Origin: Clostridia bacterium
Lineage (GTDB): Bacteria > Bacillota > Clostridia > Oscillospirales > Acutalibacteraceae
Direction of reading: 5' to 3'
Assembly: GCA_017399065.1 (NCBI GenBank)
Contig: JAFQEL010000041.1
Location: 1 to 64,000, forward strand
Length of the DNA stretch: 64,000 nucleotides
Part shown: piece after piece, positions 1 to 8,134 of the stretch
Numbering within the stretch: the first letter of the stretch is position 1
Layout: the number at the start of each line of letters is the position of its first letter
Position numbers and translations under genes: made by a program
Notes under the pieces: model-generated
Database searches by the model: none
The model's input: only the letters and a program-made list of their open reading frames with translations
What the model was told of the DNA's origin: nothing

Positions 1-1704
1 CCCTACGGTTACCATATCACCAACACGAAGAAAATGACCTTTGAGGTTGATGAAAAAGCGGCAGAAATCGTAAGAAAGATTTTCGAGCTTTACAATAGCG
101 GTTGGGGATATAAAAAGATTGCCAATTATCTGACTGAAGAGGGAATTCCAACTCCCCGAATGCTTGAAAAGGAACGCCGTGAGGCTGACGGAGCAGAAAC
201 CAAAATCAAAGCAAGTGCCGTGTGGGCGATTCCGAGCATCAGCGGTATTCTGACAAACGATTTCTATATCGGTACACTTCGTCAGAAAAAATATACCCGA
301 ACCAAAATCAACGGTTCGGATAAAAAGCTTGATTCTGATGAGAACATCGTTTTTGAGAATAACCACGAAGCGATTATTGATGTCAGATCCTTTGCGAAAG
401 CACAGGAGCAGCTCAAGGCAAGGTCAAAATCAAATTACCGTGGTGTAAAGAAATATGATACATCGTATTCGGGATTTTTGTTCTGCGGTGACTGCGGAAG
501 TCCGATGTTTTCGATGAGCAGACCGGATTTATCACCTGCCTATACTTGTGGTACATATCACAAGCGGGGGCTTAAGGGCTGCACATCTCATCACACGAGA
601 ACAGATACGCTTGATATAATGATAAAGAAATATATTGAGCGCGTTATGATGAACTCGGAAAGAATGATTGCTGAACTTGAGCAGGCTATCAGAAACGAGC
701 CGGAAATGATGAAAAAATCAAAATCCTCAATTGAGTTGCTCGAAGTAGATTTGGCGAAAGCAAAGGAAGAGTTCAAAGCTACCAAAAAGCAGAAAATCAG
801 GGAATTGATGAAGAGCGAAGATAATCAGGAGCTTATTGAAGAAACCTTTGCTGAGATAGAGGAAGAGCTTCAGAAGAAGATTGAAGGGCTTGAAAAACAA
901 ATTGCTTTTGCTTCTGAACATAGAAATATGACTATTCAGGTGAACAGGATTGCAAAAACAGCAATTGAAATCTTCCGTGAAATTCTGGCAAAGGATAAGC
1001 TCGATAAAACTGATTTATCGCTGATTGTTGACAGAATTACGGTGTTTGAAAATAACATTGAAATTCAGCTTAAAGCCGATATAGCGATGCTGCTTGAATG
1101 CGGAACGGTGACGAAAGAACTGCTTGAAGAATCGGATTTTGTAGGTAAAGCCGTAAATTTTAAGTGGGACACCGAGAGTATCGCAAAAGCCACAATAGTC
1201 CAGAAGGCTAATCACCGGACGGACAAGGCTTTCGGTGTCAATGTTGTATGTGAAGGCGACCCGCTGGAAATTTTCACTGCACCGGACGGTGAGGTTATCT
1301 TTAAAAAGTATTCGCCGGTCGGTGAGCTGTCAACTCTTGCCGCTCAATATGCAGAGGTGCTTTACAGGGGTGCAAACAGCCCCATACTGATTTGTGACCG
1401 TGACAGGGTTATTGCTTGTGCGGGTATCTCAAAGAAAGAGGTAATTGACCGTCAGCTCTCCGAAGAGCTTGAGGATTATATGGAGCGTCGGGAGAGCTTT
1501 ATCACTCAGCGTGAGGGCGACGGTATGACTCCTGCAATCGGTGTTGACCGTAAGGCTTGCGTGGCTTCTCCGATTATAGCTGCAGGTGACGTTTCGGGTG
1601 CAGTTGTTATGCTCGGTGACGAAAAGCTGTCTGTGCCGGTACCTGCCGATATAAAGCTTGTGCAGGTTGCGGCAAATTTCCTTGGCAGACAGATGGAAGA
1701 ATAA
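1..1704 (+). CDS. spoVT: Large serine recombinase (5' truncated by window) fused in frame to SpoVT C-terminal domain
   Basis: The frame is open from base 1, so the resolvase catalytic domain lies outside the window. Visible in order: recombinase domain (starts PYGYHIT), a zinc ribbon with FCGDCG (about 480-500) and later cysteines in YTCG and KGCTSH, a long coiled coil (about 650-950), and the usual recombinase C-terminal block DLSLIVDRITVFENN. From about base 1250 the protein changes to SpoVT: EGDPLEIF, KKYSP, the GAF-like ILICDRDRV, and the end FLGRQMEE. SpoVT normally has ~178 residues; only the last ~150 are here, and the AbrB-like DNA-binding N-terminus is missing. SpoVT is a sporulation regulator. 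The simplest reading is an element integrated inside spoVT, with its recombinase gene running through the attachment site. A functional fusion protein is possible but less likely. Confidence 0.85.
   Translation, partial: PYGYHITNTKKMTFEVDEKAAEIVRKIFELYNSGWGYKKIANYLTEEGIPTPRMLEKERREADGAETKIKASAVWAIPSISGILTNDFYIGTLRQKKYTRTKINGSDKKLDSDENIVFENNHEAIIDVRSFAKAQEQLKARSKSNYRGVKKYDTSYSGFLFCGDCGSPMFSMSRPDLSPAYTCGTYHKRGLKGCTSHHTRTDTLDIMIKKYIERVMMNSERMIAELEQAIRNEPEMMKKSKSSIELLEVDLAKAKEEFKATKKQKIRELMKSEDNQELIEETFAEIEEELQKKIEGLEKQIAFASEHRNMTIQVNRIAKTAIEIFREILAKDKLDKTDLSLIVDRITVFENNIEIQLKADIAMLLECGTVTKELLEESDFVGKAVNFKWDTESIAKATIVQKANHRTDKAFGVNVVCEGDPLEIFTAPDGEVIFKKYSPVGELSTLAAQYAEVLYRGANSPILICDRDRVIACAGISKKEVIDRQLSEELEDYMERRESFITQREGDGMTPAIGVDRKACVASPIIAAGDVSGAVVMLGDEKLSVPVPADIKLVQVAANFLGRQMEE
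1236..1262 (+). other. Putative attachment-site junction between integrated element and spoVT
   Basis: The translated sequence stops resembling a recombinase after AFGVNVV and becomes recognisable SpoVT at EGDPLEIF. In intact SpoVT proteins that motif follows an arginine-rich AbrB segment (about residue 29). The crossover of a serine recombinase is a 2-bp core, which should lie within or next to this interval. The exact core cannot be fixed without the left junction or an empty site. The partner junction, carrying the first ~29 codons of spoVT, should lie to the left of the window. Confidence 0.5.
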
Positions 1705-1705
1705 A

Positions 1706-1743
1706 AAATGAAGGGATGCAAAACATTTGCATCCCTTCATTTT
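1706..1743. terminator. Bidirectional intrinsic terminator
   Basis: A near-perfect 17-bp inverted repeat with a 3-nt loop (arms 1706-1722 and 1726-1742) has a T-run on one side and an A-run on the other. It separates the spoVT 3' end from the convergent gene that stops at 1743. Confidence 0.9.
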
Positions 1744-2633
1744 TATATTGAACTGTCAATCGTAACGGTAATATTCATATTACGGCTCGGCAGATATATT
1801 GTAAGGTAAGTTATTCGTCCGCTTTTTGCGGTAACAGTGCCGCTGAAATATCCTTCATGTTCTGCGGCTTTTATGACCTTCTGCACAATTTCATCGGCAG
1901 AATCGTTCCCCATAACCTCCAGACAAGCTGTGAATTGCTTGTTTGACAGAATACGTTCTGTGAGATTCAGTGCAATTTGAGTAAGATTAATAAAGTAATC
2001 GTATGTTGTAACCGTGGTATCGGAGCTGATAATTTCAAGCTGAATGGTGTCGGAGATATCTTGTTTATTTAGCTGTTTCGTTGCTTTGCTTAACAGCTTG
2101 CGGTATTCGGGCAGATTGGACTCCATGCCCTTTTCTTCCGATACAGCTTTTTCAATGATCGGTATTATCAGGTTGTCTACAGCACTTTCGAGAGCAGTTT
2201 CATCTATCTTTCCGTTTATAATATTGTTTATTTCATCAGTGAGTTTTAAATTGTCGGGAGAATAGCTCAGTAATTTGCAGTTGCTTGTGTTTTTCAGTAA
2301 ATCGTTGATTGGTACACCCGGCTTTCCGTTTTCGGATATTATACCACCTTCAAGTGAAATGGCGGTTTCAGAGTCATTGTAATTCAGCTTGCTTGTGCTC
2401 AGATCATCACCGAGTGCGGCATAAATTTTTACAGAGTGGTGGTAATTGTTTTTACCCGTGATGTCAATGCCTATTTTGTATTCGTTCGATTCAAAAAGTG
2501 TTGTTCTTATTGCGTTGAAAACTTCAGTCTGCGGACTGTCTGAAGATGACAGGAATGCTATGACTAAAGCACACGCGGCAACGATGATAATCAAAATTGC
2601 AATTAAGATAATGGTTCGCTTCCTGCAGGCCAT
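1743..2633 (-). CDS. Secreted or membrane-anchored protein of unknown function
   Basis: 296 residues. The N-terminus is basic (MACRKRT), followed by one strong hydrophobic segment (about residues 8-28), then a soluble extracytoplasmic part rich in Ser/Thr/Asn. There is no lipobox and no catalytic motif I recognise. The start is supported by a GGAG 11 bases upstream. It is transcribed alone between two terminators, convergent with spoVT. The anchor followed by a mixed alpha/beta domain is typical of small envelope-exposed proteins of Clostridia, but I cannot assign a family. Confidence 0.7.
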   Translation of the reverse strand: MACRKRTIILIAILIIIVAACALVIAFLSSSDSPQTEVFNAIRTTLFESNEYKIGIDITGKNNYHHSVKIYAALGDDLSTSKLNYNDSETAISLEGGIISENGKPGVPINDLLKNTSNCKLLSYSPDNLKLTDEINNIINGKIDETALESAVDNLIIPIIEKAVSEEKGMESNLPEYRKLLSKATKQLNKQDISDTIQLEIISSDTTVTTYDYFINLTQIALNLTERILSNKQFTACLEVMGNDSADEIVQKVIKAAEHEGYFSGTVTAKSGRITYLTIYLPSRNMNITVTIDSSI

Positions 2634-2692
2634 ATTTATGTCTCCTATAGCACTATTTTACATTATATTATCATTTATTCTGTTTTAAATCA

Positions 2693-2728
2693 ATAAAAAA
2701 TCAGCGACTCGGTAGCGAATCGCTGATT
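2693..2728 (-). terminator. Intrinsic terminator of the antiporter gene
   Basis: Arms 2699-2707 and 2720-2728 (AATCAGCGA and its complement) start 6 bases after the antiporter stop codon. They are followed on the minus strand by a T-run (2693-2700). Confidence 0.85.
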
Positions 2729-2734
2729 AGATGT

Positions 2735-4018
2735 TTATATTTTGGCAGGGGGTGTGCGGTGCTTTCTTTCTTTGTGATGAGGTTTGGGCTCGATGTTGCC
2801 TGCCTTGGTAAGTGCGATTTTGGTGAGCATAGGTCCTACAAGTTCATATACAAGTACAGAGAAAAGGACGATGTTTCTTATCATTGAGCCTACTTCACCA
2901 AGTTCCATAGCTGTAACCGACATACCGAGTGCAACACCTGCCTGGGGCAAAAGCGTGATACCGAGATATTTGGTAGTTTTTTCGTCGCATTTTACAACTT
3001 TTGCACTGGCGTATGCACCGAAATATTTACCGAGTGAACGGCTGATTATATATGCGGCACCGATGCCGATTATTGCTATATCGGTAAAAACTCTCAGCTC
3101 AAGCTCTGCACCGCTGAGCACAAAGAAGAGTGCAAAAAGCGGAGTTGTCCATGCATCTGTCTTGTCCATGATTTCTGCAGAGAAATCGCAGAGGTTGCAG
3201 AACATTGTGCCAAGCATCATACATACAAGAAGTACTGAGAAACCGACGTGCACACCGAATACTTCGAACTTGCACATTGATATTGCAACGGTAAAAATAA
3301 CGCAGGTGATTGAAAGGCACAGACGCTTGCTGTTTGAGCTGAAATGACGCTCGAACCACGAGAAGAGCATACCCATAAGTGAGCCGAGGAGGAGTGAACC
3401 GACAATTTCAATAATCGGTTCGAGAAGGATTGCTTTTAAGTTGACTTTGCCGTGCTGTACAGCCTTGGCGATACCGAATGATACAGCGAAGATTATAAGA
3501 CCGACAGCATCATCGATAGCAACGATGGGAAGGAGTAAATCTGTCAGCTTACCTTTTGCTTTGTACTGACGTACAACCATAAGTGTTGCGGCAGGAGCCG
3601 TAGCTGCTGCAACAGCACCGAGGGTAATTGCCATTGAGAGCGGAAGCTTATCTTCACCGAGAATAAAGTGAAGCCCGATAAGTGCAGCATCAACAAGCAA
3701 AGTTGCGACTAAAGCCTGTACAATACCAATGAATGTAGCTTTGCCGCCGATTTTTTTGAGCTGCGAAAGTCTGAACTCGTTACCGATTGCAAATGCTATA
3801 AAGCCGAGAGCAACCTGAGAGAAAAGCTCAAACGATTTTACACTTTCCATTGATGTGAAACCGATACCTTCAATGCCGAGTCTGCCTATGCAGTAGGGGC
3901 CGATAAGTATACCTGCAACGAGGTAAGATGTGACTGAGGGCAGACCGAGCGGCTTTGCAATACGAGAAAGCAGCAGACCTGCACCGAGTGCGAAGGATAA
4001 GCCTAAAAGTATTTCCAT
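2735..4018 (-). CDS. CPA2-family cation/proton antiporter (Kef/NapA-type)
   Basis: About 427 residues of almost continuous hydrophobic helices (around 12-13). The transport signature AIDDAVGLIIF contains the paired aspartates that carry ions in electrogenic Na+/H+ or K+/H+ antiporters of this superfamily. There is no cytosolic RCK/TrkA-N domain, so it is a short Kef/NapA-type protein acting in pH and cation balance. The open frame extends 29 codons further upstream, but those residues are non-conserved. The ATG at 4018 starts with a membrane helix (MEILLGLSFALG) and has GAAGG upstream. It has its own promoter, a structured leader and its own terminator. Ion specificity cannot be read from sequence. 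Confidence 0.88.
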   Translation of the reverse strand: MEILLGLSFALGAGLLLSRIAKPLGLPSVTSYLVAGILIGPYCIGRLGIEGIGFTSMESVKSFELFSQVALGFIAFAIGNEFRLSQLKKIGGKATFIGIVQALVATLLVDAALIGLHFILGEDKLPLSMAITLGAVAAATAPAATLMVVRQYKAKGKLTDLLLPIVAIDDAVGLIIFAVSFGIAKAVQHGKVNLKAILLEPIIEIVGSLLLGSLMGMLFSWFERHFSSNSKRLCLSITCVIFTVAISMCKFEVFGVHVGFSVLLVCMMLGTMFCNLCDFSAEIMDKTDAWTTPLFALFFVLSGAELELRVFTDIAIIGIGAAYIISRSLGKYFGAYASAKVVKCDEKTTKYLGITLLPQAGVALGMSVTAMELGEVGSMIRNIVLFSVLVYELVGPMLTKIALTKAGNIEPKPHHKERKHRTPPAKI

Positions 4019-4058
4019 GAAAAATTCGCCTTCATTTCTTAAAATATCCTGAAAGTAG

Positions 4059-4106
4059 GGCAGGGGCTTGCTCCTGCCGTGTTTGCCGATATAACTTGTT
4101 GGCAAA
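4059..4106 (-). promoter_or_regulatory. Structured 5' leader of the antiporter mRNA (function unknown)
   Basis: On the minus strand, two consecutive stem-loops lie between the promoter and the start codon: TTTGCC/GGCAAA (4082-4087 with 4101-4106) and GGCAGG/CCTGCC (4059-4064 with 4073-4078). A third small one, AGAG/CTCT, lies nearer the promoter. The leader is about 110 nt. I do not recognise a known riboswitch class. Confidence 0.4.
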
Positions 4107-4138
4107 GACAGAGAAAACCTCTAAAAAAATCCTAAAAA

Positions 4139-4166
4139 AGTATAGCACAATGACCTTTAAAGTCAA
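4139..4166 (-). promoter_or_regulatory. Promoter of the antiporter gene
   Basis: TTGACT (4161-4166), a 16-bp spacer and TATACT (4139-4144) with an upstream TG that makes an extended -10. It reads left toward the antiporter. Confidence 0.65.
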
Positions 4167-4253
4167 TCGCAAATAATTATAAAAATGAAGTGCAATTTAT
4201 AATATGTTTTGTTGAGTTTTTCGGTGTGCAAAAGGAAAAACAGCTGCATATAT

Positions 4254-4283
4254 AAAAATCAGCCGTCGGTATTTCCGACAGCT
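4254..4283 (-). terminator. Intrinsic terminator after the XRE gene
   Basis: Stem 4261-4269 with 4275-4283 (9 bp, one wobble) lies directly after the XRE stop codon, followed by a T-run on the minus strand. Confidence 0.75.
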
Positions 4284-4287
4284 TGGG

Positions 4288-4485
4288 TTATTCGATTTCA
4301 AACAAATCATTCGGCTGGCATTCGAGTATTTCACACAGCTTTTCTATTGTTTCAAGCTGTAATCCTGTCAGCGTATTGTCGCAGATTTTGTTGACCGTTT
4401 TGTATGTTGTCTGCATTTCTTTGACTAACCAATATCTTGTTTTGCCTTTGCTGTCAAGCAGCTTTTGTACGTTCATTTTAATCAA
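4288..4485 (-). CDS. Small XRE/Cro-family helix-turn-helix regulator
   Basis: 65 residues, essentially one HTH domain: VQKLLDSKGKTRYWLVKEM, the recognition helix region TYKTVNKICDN, then LETIEKLCEILECQPNDLFEI. The end matches the YozG-like short XRE family (typical LCxxLxCxPxDLfE tail). As drawn it starts with TTG, which has GGTGATG at good spacing. The in-frame ATG three codons later (4476) is an alternative with a more distant ribosome site. It stands alone with its own terminator, so its target is not evident. The divergent gene at 4712 is a possible but unproven target. Confidence 0.85.
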   Translation of the reverse strand: MIKMNVQKLLDSKGKTRYWLVKEMQTTYKTVNKICDNTLTGLQLETIEKLCEILECQPNDLFEIE

Positions 4486-4620
4486 ATCGCATCACCAATT
4501 GAATTTTACCACTACCTTACCATAAATATAACTAACCTACAGGTAGTGTACCAAGTGGTTGACTATTTTAAACGTTTAGTGTATAATTAAGCTGTTTATG
4601 CAACAGTAATAAACTTTTCA

Positions 4621-4680
4621 TACCCTTAAAACCGCTTTTGGTGCCGCTTTTGTGTTTTGAGCCTGAAATAGTGATATAAT
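4621..4680 (+). promoter_or_regulatory. LytTR-type direct-repeat site plus extended -10 promoter (copy A)
   Basis: Direct repeats TACCCTTAA (4621-4629) and TGCCGCTTT (4642-4650) lie 21 bp apart. The second ends 24 bp before TATAAT (4675-4680), which has an extended TGn. There is no good -35. The same geometry occurs at 20536-20595 and 47085-47144. It drives the M23 gene at 4712. Confidence 0.65.
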
Positions 4681-4711
4681 ATGCGGCGAAAAATATAAGG
4701 AGACGATAAAT

Positions 4712-7711
4712 ATGAAAAAAATTATTCGCAAAGCGTTGTCAATGCTTTTGGCTGTGATAATGGTTTTTACGGTCATTCCTCTTACCGGAACATACTTGGA
4801 GGCAAGTGCAGCAGCTAAATATATGTGGCCGGTTGTTGGTAACTATAGTGTCAGCCGATGGAATAATAGTGAGCATCACGGAGTGGATATAACCAATAGC
4901 GGAAACGTTCAAAATCCGCAAATAATATCGACTTATTCCGGGACAGTAACGCAAGTATCTAATGTGTGTCCTTGTACGGGTAAAGATTATCCGTATTACG
5001 ATACAAAAGGCAATTATATAGGTATGGTTACATGTTTAGATCATAGAGATACGTATGGCAATTTAGTTAAAGTGTTGAACGATGATGGTACAACTTCGGT
5101 ATATGGTCATCTGAAATATGATTCTATATGTGTGAAAGTCGGAGACCGTGTATCACAGGGTCAAATCTTAGGCTTAATGGGTGATTCCGGTGTTTCTACT
5201 GGAATACATTTGCATTTTGAAATTCGATCTGGTACAAGTCAATCATCATGTATTGATTTGAAAAACACATCATTTTTACCTGCGAATATATTTGTAAATT
5301 ACACATCTCCCCCAACCGACGGCTGGCTTTGGGTAGAAAAAGAAGTTGCAGGTGTTGGGGAAGATATACGGTTAAATTTCAATGCAACAGATGCGAGCCG
5401 TTTTGTAATAGGAATATGGAAAGATAATAAAGAGTATGCAATTATAGATAATGGTTATAATGATTGGTATACTATTAACTTTAGTGAATCAGGAATATAT
5501 TCTGTTCATGTTGCATGTTATAACAACCTTGGTCATTGTGACTCAAATTATATCAACATTTTTGTTTATGGTAATTTAGGAAATGATTTTTGCGGAATTA
5601 TTTTAAACTCCAAAACGTGGAGACCGATTGCCGTTGATGAAAATAGCTATATATCATTGCAAAAAGAATCAGGAAATGCCGAGCAAGTATGGAATTTCAC
5701 ACGGCAAACGGATGGTTCTTATGTTATAACATCTGCGTTAAACGGTAAAGTATTGGAATTTTATTATGGTTCAAACAGTGTTAATCCTGTTTTTACTAGT
5801 TCTTTTGATGGTGGGTATGATTATCAAAGATGGTATATATGCCCGGCTTTTGGTGGTTTTTGTTTGCTTTCAAAACAAGATGTGAATAAAAATCTAGTCT
5901 TAGATTTAGAAAATCAGTCCTCTGATTACGGAACACATCTTATAGCAGCTCAATTTAATTGCAGTGAGTCGCAAGTTTTGGCTATTTACAACCAACAAGA
6001 GGTGCAATTAAAGAGTCCTCAAATAGAAGTTCAAGGAAATACATCAGGCAAGGAAACTACGTTTATTTGGGATGACGTGTATGGCGAGTATGAATATAAT
6101 CTGAGGATTTATAAAGACGGTGTGGAATACAAAAGTGTTTATCTGAGTGATAATTTATATGAAATTATGTTGCCGAGCGGAGAATATACTGCTTTTGTAA
6201 GGGCTTTAAATTATTTTACATATACACAAAGTGATACTATAAGCTTTTCGGTAGGCGAAGCTGCAACATATAACGTTTCTTACAACTCCAACGGCGGAAG
6301 TAATGCACCTTCTGCTCAGACAAAAACCTACGGTACAGATCTGACATTGAGCACAGCAATCTCCACCAAAGCAAACTACAACTTTATCGGTTGGAACACC
6401 AAGGCTGACGGTACGGGTACAACGTACCAGCCGGGTGATACATATACCGAAAATGCGGATTTAACTTTATACGCAATGTGGGAGCTTGCACACACTCACA
6501 GCTATACCTCAAGCGTTACCAAACAACCGACCTGTACCGAAAAAGGTATAAGAAAATACACTTGTTCTTCGTGCGGTGATACATATACCGAAGATATAGC
6601 TGCACTTGGCCACAATCACATCGGCAGTGTTACCGAGCCGACTTGTACTGAACAAGGATTTACGACTTATACCTGTTCACGTTGTGATAACAGCTATAAT
6701 ACATCTTTTACTGATCCGCTCAACCACCCCACTTCATCATGGTATACTGCAATTAATCCCACGGCAAGCTCAGACGGTCTGGCAGAAAAACGCTGTGACC
6801 ATTGCGGCAAGGTGCTCGAGCAATTTATAATTCCTTCTCTTGTACCCGATTATGTAACAGGTGTTTCTTTATCATCGGAAAAAGAAACGGTTAAGGTTGG
6901 CAGTACATTTACACTTAAGGCAACCGTAACACCCGACACTGCAAAGAACAAAAATGTTATCTGGTCATCGAGAAATCCGGAAATCGCAACAGTTGTAAAC
7001 GGTAAGGTTACTGCTGTTAAGCCCGGTACAACTGCAATTGTGGCAACAACCGAAGACGGCGGATACGTTGCGTTCTGCCTTGTAAGGGTGCTGAGCCTGT
7101 CAGCAATCAACGGTGCGGTAGTCAACAATGACAGCAACATTGTTTACGGCCTATCCTGCAATCTTAACAGCGTTGATGATTATTTAGAACCTGCCGACGA
7201 TAGTATGAGTATTGTACTCAGTGATTCTGTTGTAGGAACGGGAACAACAATCAGCGTCATTGAAAACGGCGAAGTTGTAGATTCGTATACTGCAGTCATC
7301 TTCGGTGACATTGACGGTAACGGTTGGTATGATGCTAACGATGCGTTTCTTGTCAGGATGCTTGAGGTTGGATTGCTGACAAGTGAGGCAGTAGGCGAGG
7401 CGGCGTACAGGGCTGCTGACTGCAACCACGACGGTGTTGTTGACGGGCTTGATGTACAGCTTCTTGAAAGAGCAAGTATACTGCTCGACAATGTCAATCA
7501 GAGTGCAACTCAGGCAGAGCTTTCCCTTGACTCGGTTTATATTGAGTACTGCTCGGTAATTGACCAGTCAGCAGGCTTTATTGTGGAAGATAATGCCACA
7601 GTTGAAACTCAGCCTGAGCCTGAAACGAAGCTCGATATAGTAGCGATATTCAGCTATATATTCTCTCTGTTTGAGAAAATATTTGCTTTTGTAATTTCAA
7701 TAATTGGTTAA
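4712..7711 (+). CDS. Secreted multidomain M23 (LytM) peptidase with lectin-like, InlB-type, Ig-like and dockerin-like modules
   Basis: 999 residues. Signal peptide 1-35. M23 domain about 37-200 with zinc ligands H55/D59, H133 and the HLHFE motif (H166, H168), so it is probably an active peptidoglycan endopeptidase. Ricin-B-like region about 290-430 with QVW and QRW motifs. Listeria-Bacteroides (InlB-type) repeat with YNSNGG and GWNTKADGTG. Two Cys/His-rich repeats of the PTCTEKG...YTCSSCG kind. A BIG2 Ig-like domain, then a dockerin-like pair of calcium loops (GDIDGNGWYDANDA, ADCNHDGVVDG). The C-terminus is a 25-residue amphipathic hydrophobic tail. AAGGAG lies before the ATG. The promoter belongs to the shared LytTR-type group. 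Confidence 0.88.
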   Translation: MKKIIRKALSMLLAVIMVFTVIPLTGTYLEASAAAKYMWPVVGNYSVSRWNNSEHHGVDITNSGNVQNPQIISTYSGTVTQVSNVCPCTGKDYPYYDTKGNYIGMVTCLDHRDTYGNLVKVLNDDGTTSVYGHLKYDSICVKVGDRVSQGQILGLMGDSGVSTGIHLHFEIRSGTSQSSCIDLKNTSFLPANIFVNYTSPPTDGWLWVEKEVAGVGEDIRLNFNATDASRFVIGIWKDNKEYAIIDNGYNDWYTINFSESGIYSVHVACYNNLGHCDSNYINIFVYGNLGNDFCGIILNSKTWRPIAVDENSYISLQKESGNAEQVWNFTRQTDGSYVITSALNGKVLEFYYGSNSVNPVFTSSFDGGYDYQRWYICPAFGGFCLLSKQDVNKNLVLDLENQSSDYGTHLIAAQFNCSESQVLAIYNQQEVQLKSPQIEVQGNTSGKETTFIWDDVYGEYEYNLRIYKDGVEYKSVYLSDNLYEIMLPSGEYTAFVRALNYFTYTQSDTISFSVGEAATYNVSYNSNGGSNAPSAQTKTYGTDLTLSTAISTKANYNFIGWNTKADGTGTTYQPGDTYTENADLTLYAMWELAHTHSYTSSVTKQPTCTEKGIRKYTCSSCGDTYTEDIAALGHNHIGSVTEPTCTEQGFTTYTCSRCDNSYNTSFTDPLNHPTSSWYTAINPTASSDGLAEKRCDHCGKVLEQFIIPSLVPDYVTGVSLSSEKETVKVGSTFTLKATVTPDTAKNKNVIWSSRNPEIATVVNGKVTAVKPGTTAIVATTEDGGYVAFCLVRVLSLSAINGAVVNNDSNIVYGLSCNLNSVDDYLEPADDSMSIVLSDSVVGTGTTISVIENGEVVDSYTAVIFGDIDGNGWYDANDAFLVRMLEVGLLTSEAVGEAAYRAADCNHDGVVDGLDVQLLERASILLDNVNQSATQAELSLDSVYIEYCSVIDQSAGFIVEDNATVETQPEPETKLDIVAIFSYIFSLFEKIFAFVISIIG

Positions 7712-7748
7712 AACAAATTAGAGACAACTAATATACTTGTACTTGCAG

Positions 7749-7862
7749 TGTCATTCTGAGCGAAGGCGAAGAATCTTAAACTCCCTCAATCAAAGCTGAT
7801 GCTTTGACAGCTCTCACAACAAGGGCGACGTATTAAGATCCTTTACTTCGTTCAGGATGACA
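7749..7862. repeat. 66-bp-class palindrome, copy 1, with a second repeat nested inside
   Basis: Outer arms match the palindrome seen at 20445, 21530 and 21912 (TGTCATTCTGA... and ...TCAGGATGACA). This copy is 114 bp because about 48 bp of another repeat, starting ACTCCCTCAATC, occupies the loop. Confidence 0.8.
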
Positions 7863-7893
7863 TTGTTTATATATGTCTGCGAATTTGTTTGTC

Positions 7894-7938
7894 AAAAGCT
7901 CCTTTTGAAGGGCGCTGTAAGCGAAGCTGACTGAGGGG
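7894..7938. repeat. Intergenic palindromic repeat, second class
   Basis: AAAGCTCCTTTTGAAGGGCGCT followed by GCGAAGCTGACTGAGGGG forms two small hairpins. It has the look of dispersed intergenic repeats of Clostridia. It has no coding potential. Confidence 0.5.
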
Positions 7939-7971
7939 TGATAGTTTAAATGTATCAATATCTAACTTTGC

Positions 7972-8018
7972 AATCCTCCGTCACGGCATACACCGTGACA
8001 CCTTCTTTGAAAAGGAGG
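7972..8018. repeat. Intergenic palindromic repeat, third class
   Basis: CCTCC/GGAGG outer arms (7975-7979, 8014-8018) with an inner CACGG/CCGTG hairpin. The first 16 bases recur in opposite orientation at about 50472-50487. Between the repeats in 7712-8134 I see only the AT-rich upstream region of the gene at 8135. Confidence 0.6.
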
Positions 8019-8134
8019 TTCAGAGTCGCTGTGAACGTGATATAAAAGTTTTATCTTTACAAAAAATTCACTGTCAATTTCTGATGTTTTGTGTTACTAT
8101 ATACGTATAACATCTGAAAGGGCGGCGAATTGGT

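Noticed and set aside
4019-4105. N-terminal extension of the antiporter
   Set aside because: It would start with TTG without a ribosome site and would translate the structured leader; the ATG at 4018 begins a membrane helix directly.
4019-4144. Known Na+ or Li+ riboswitch upstream of the antiporter
   Set aside because: I could not match the stem-loops to the conserved cores of these classes by eye.
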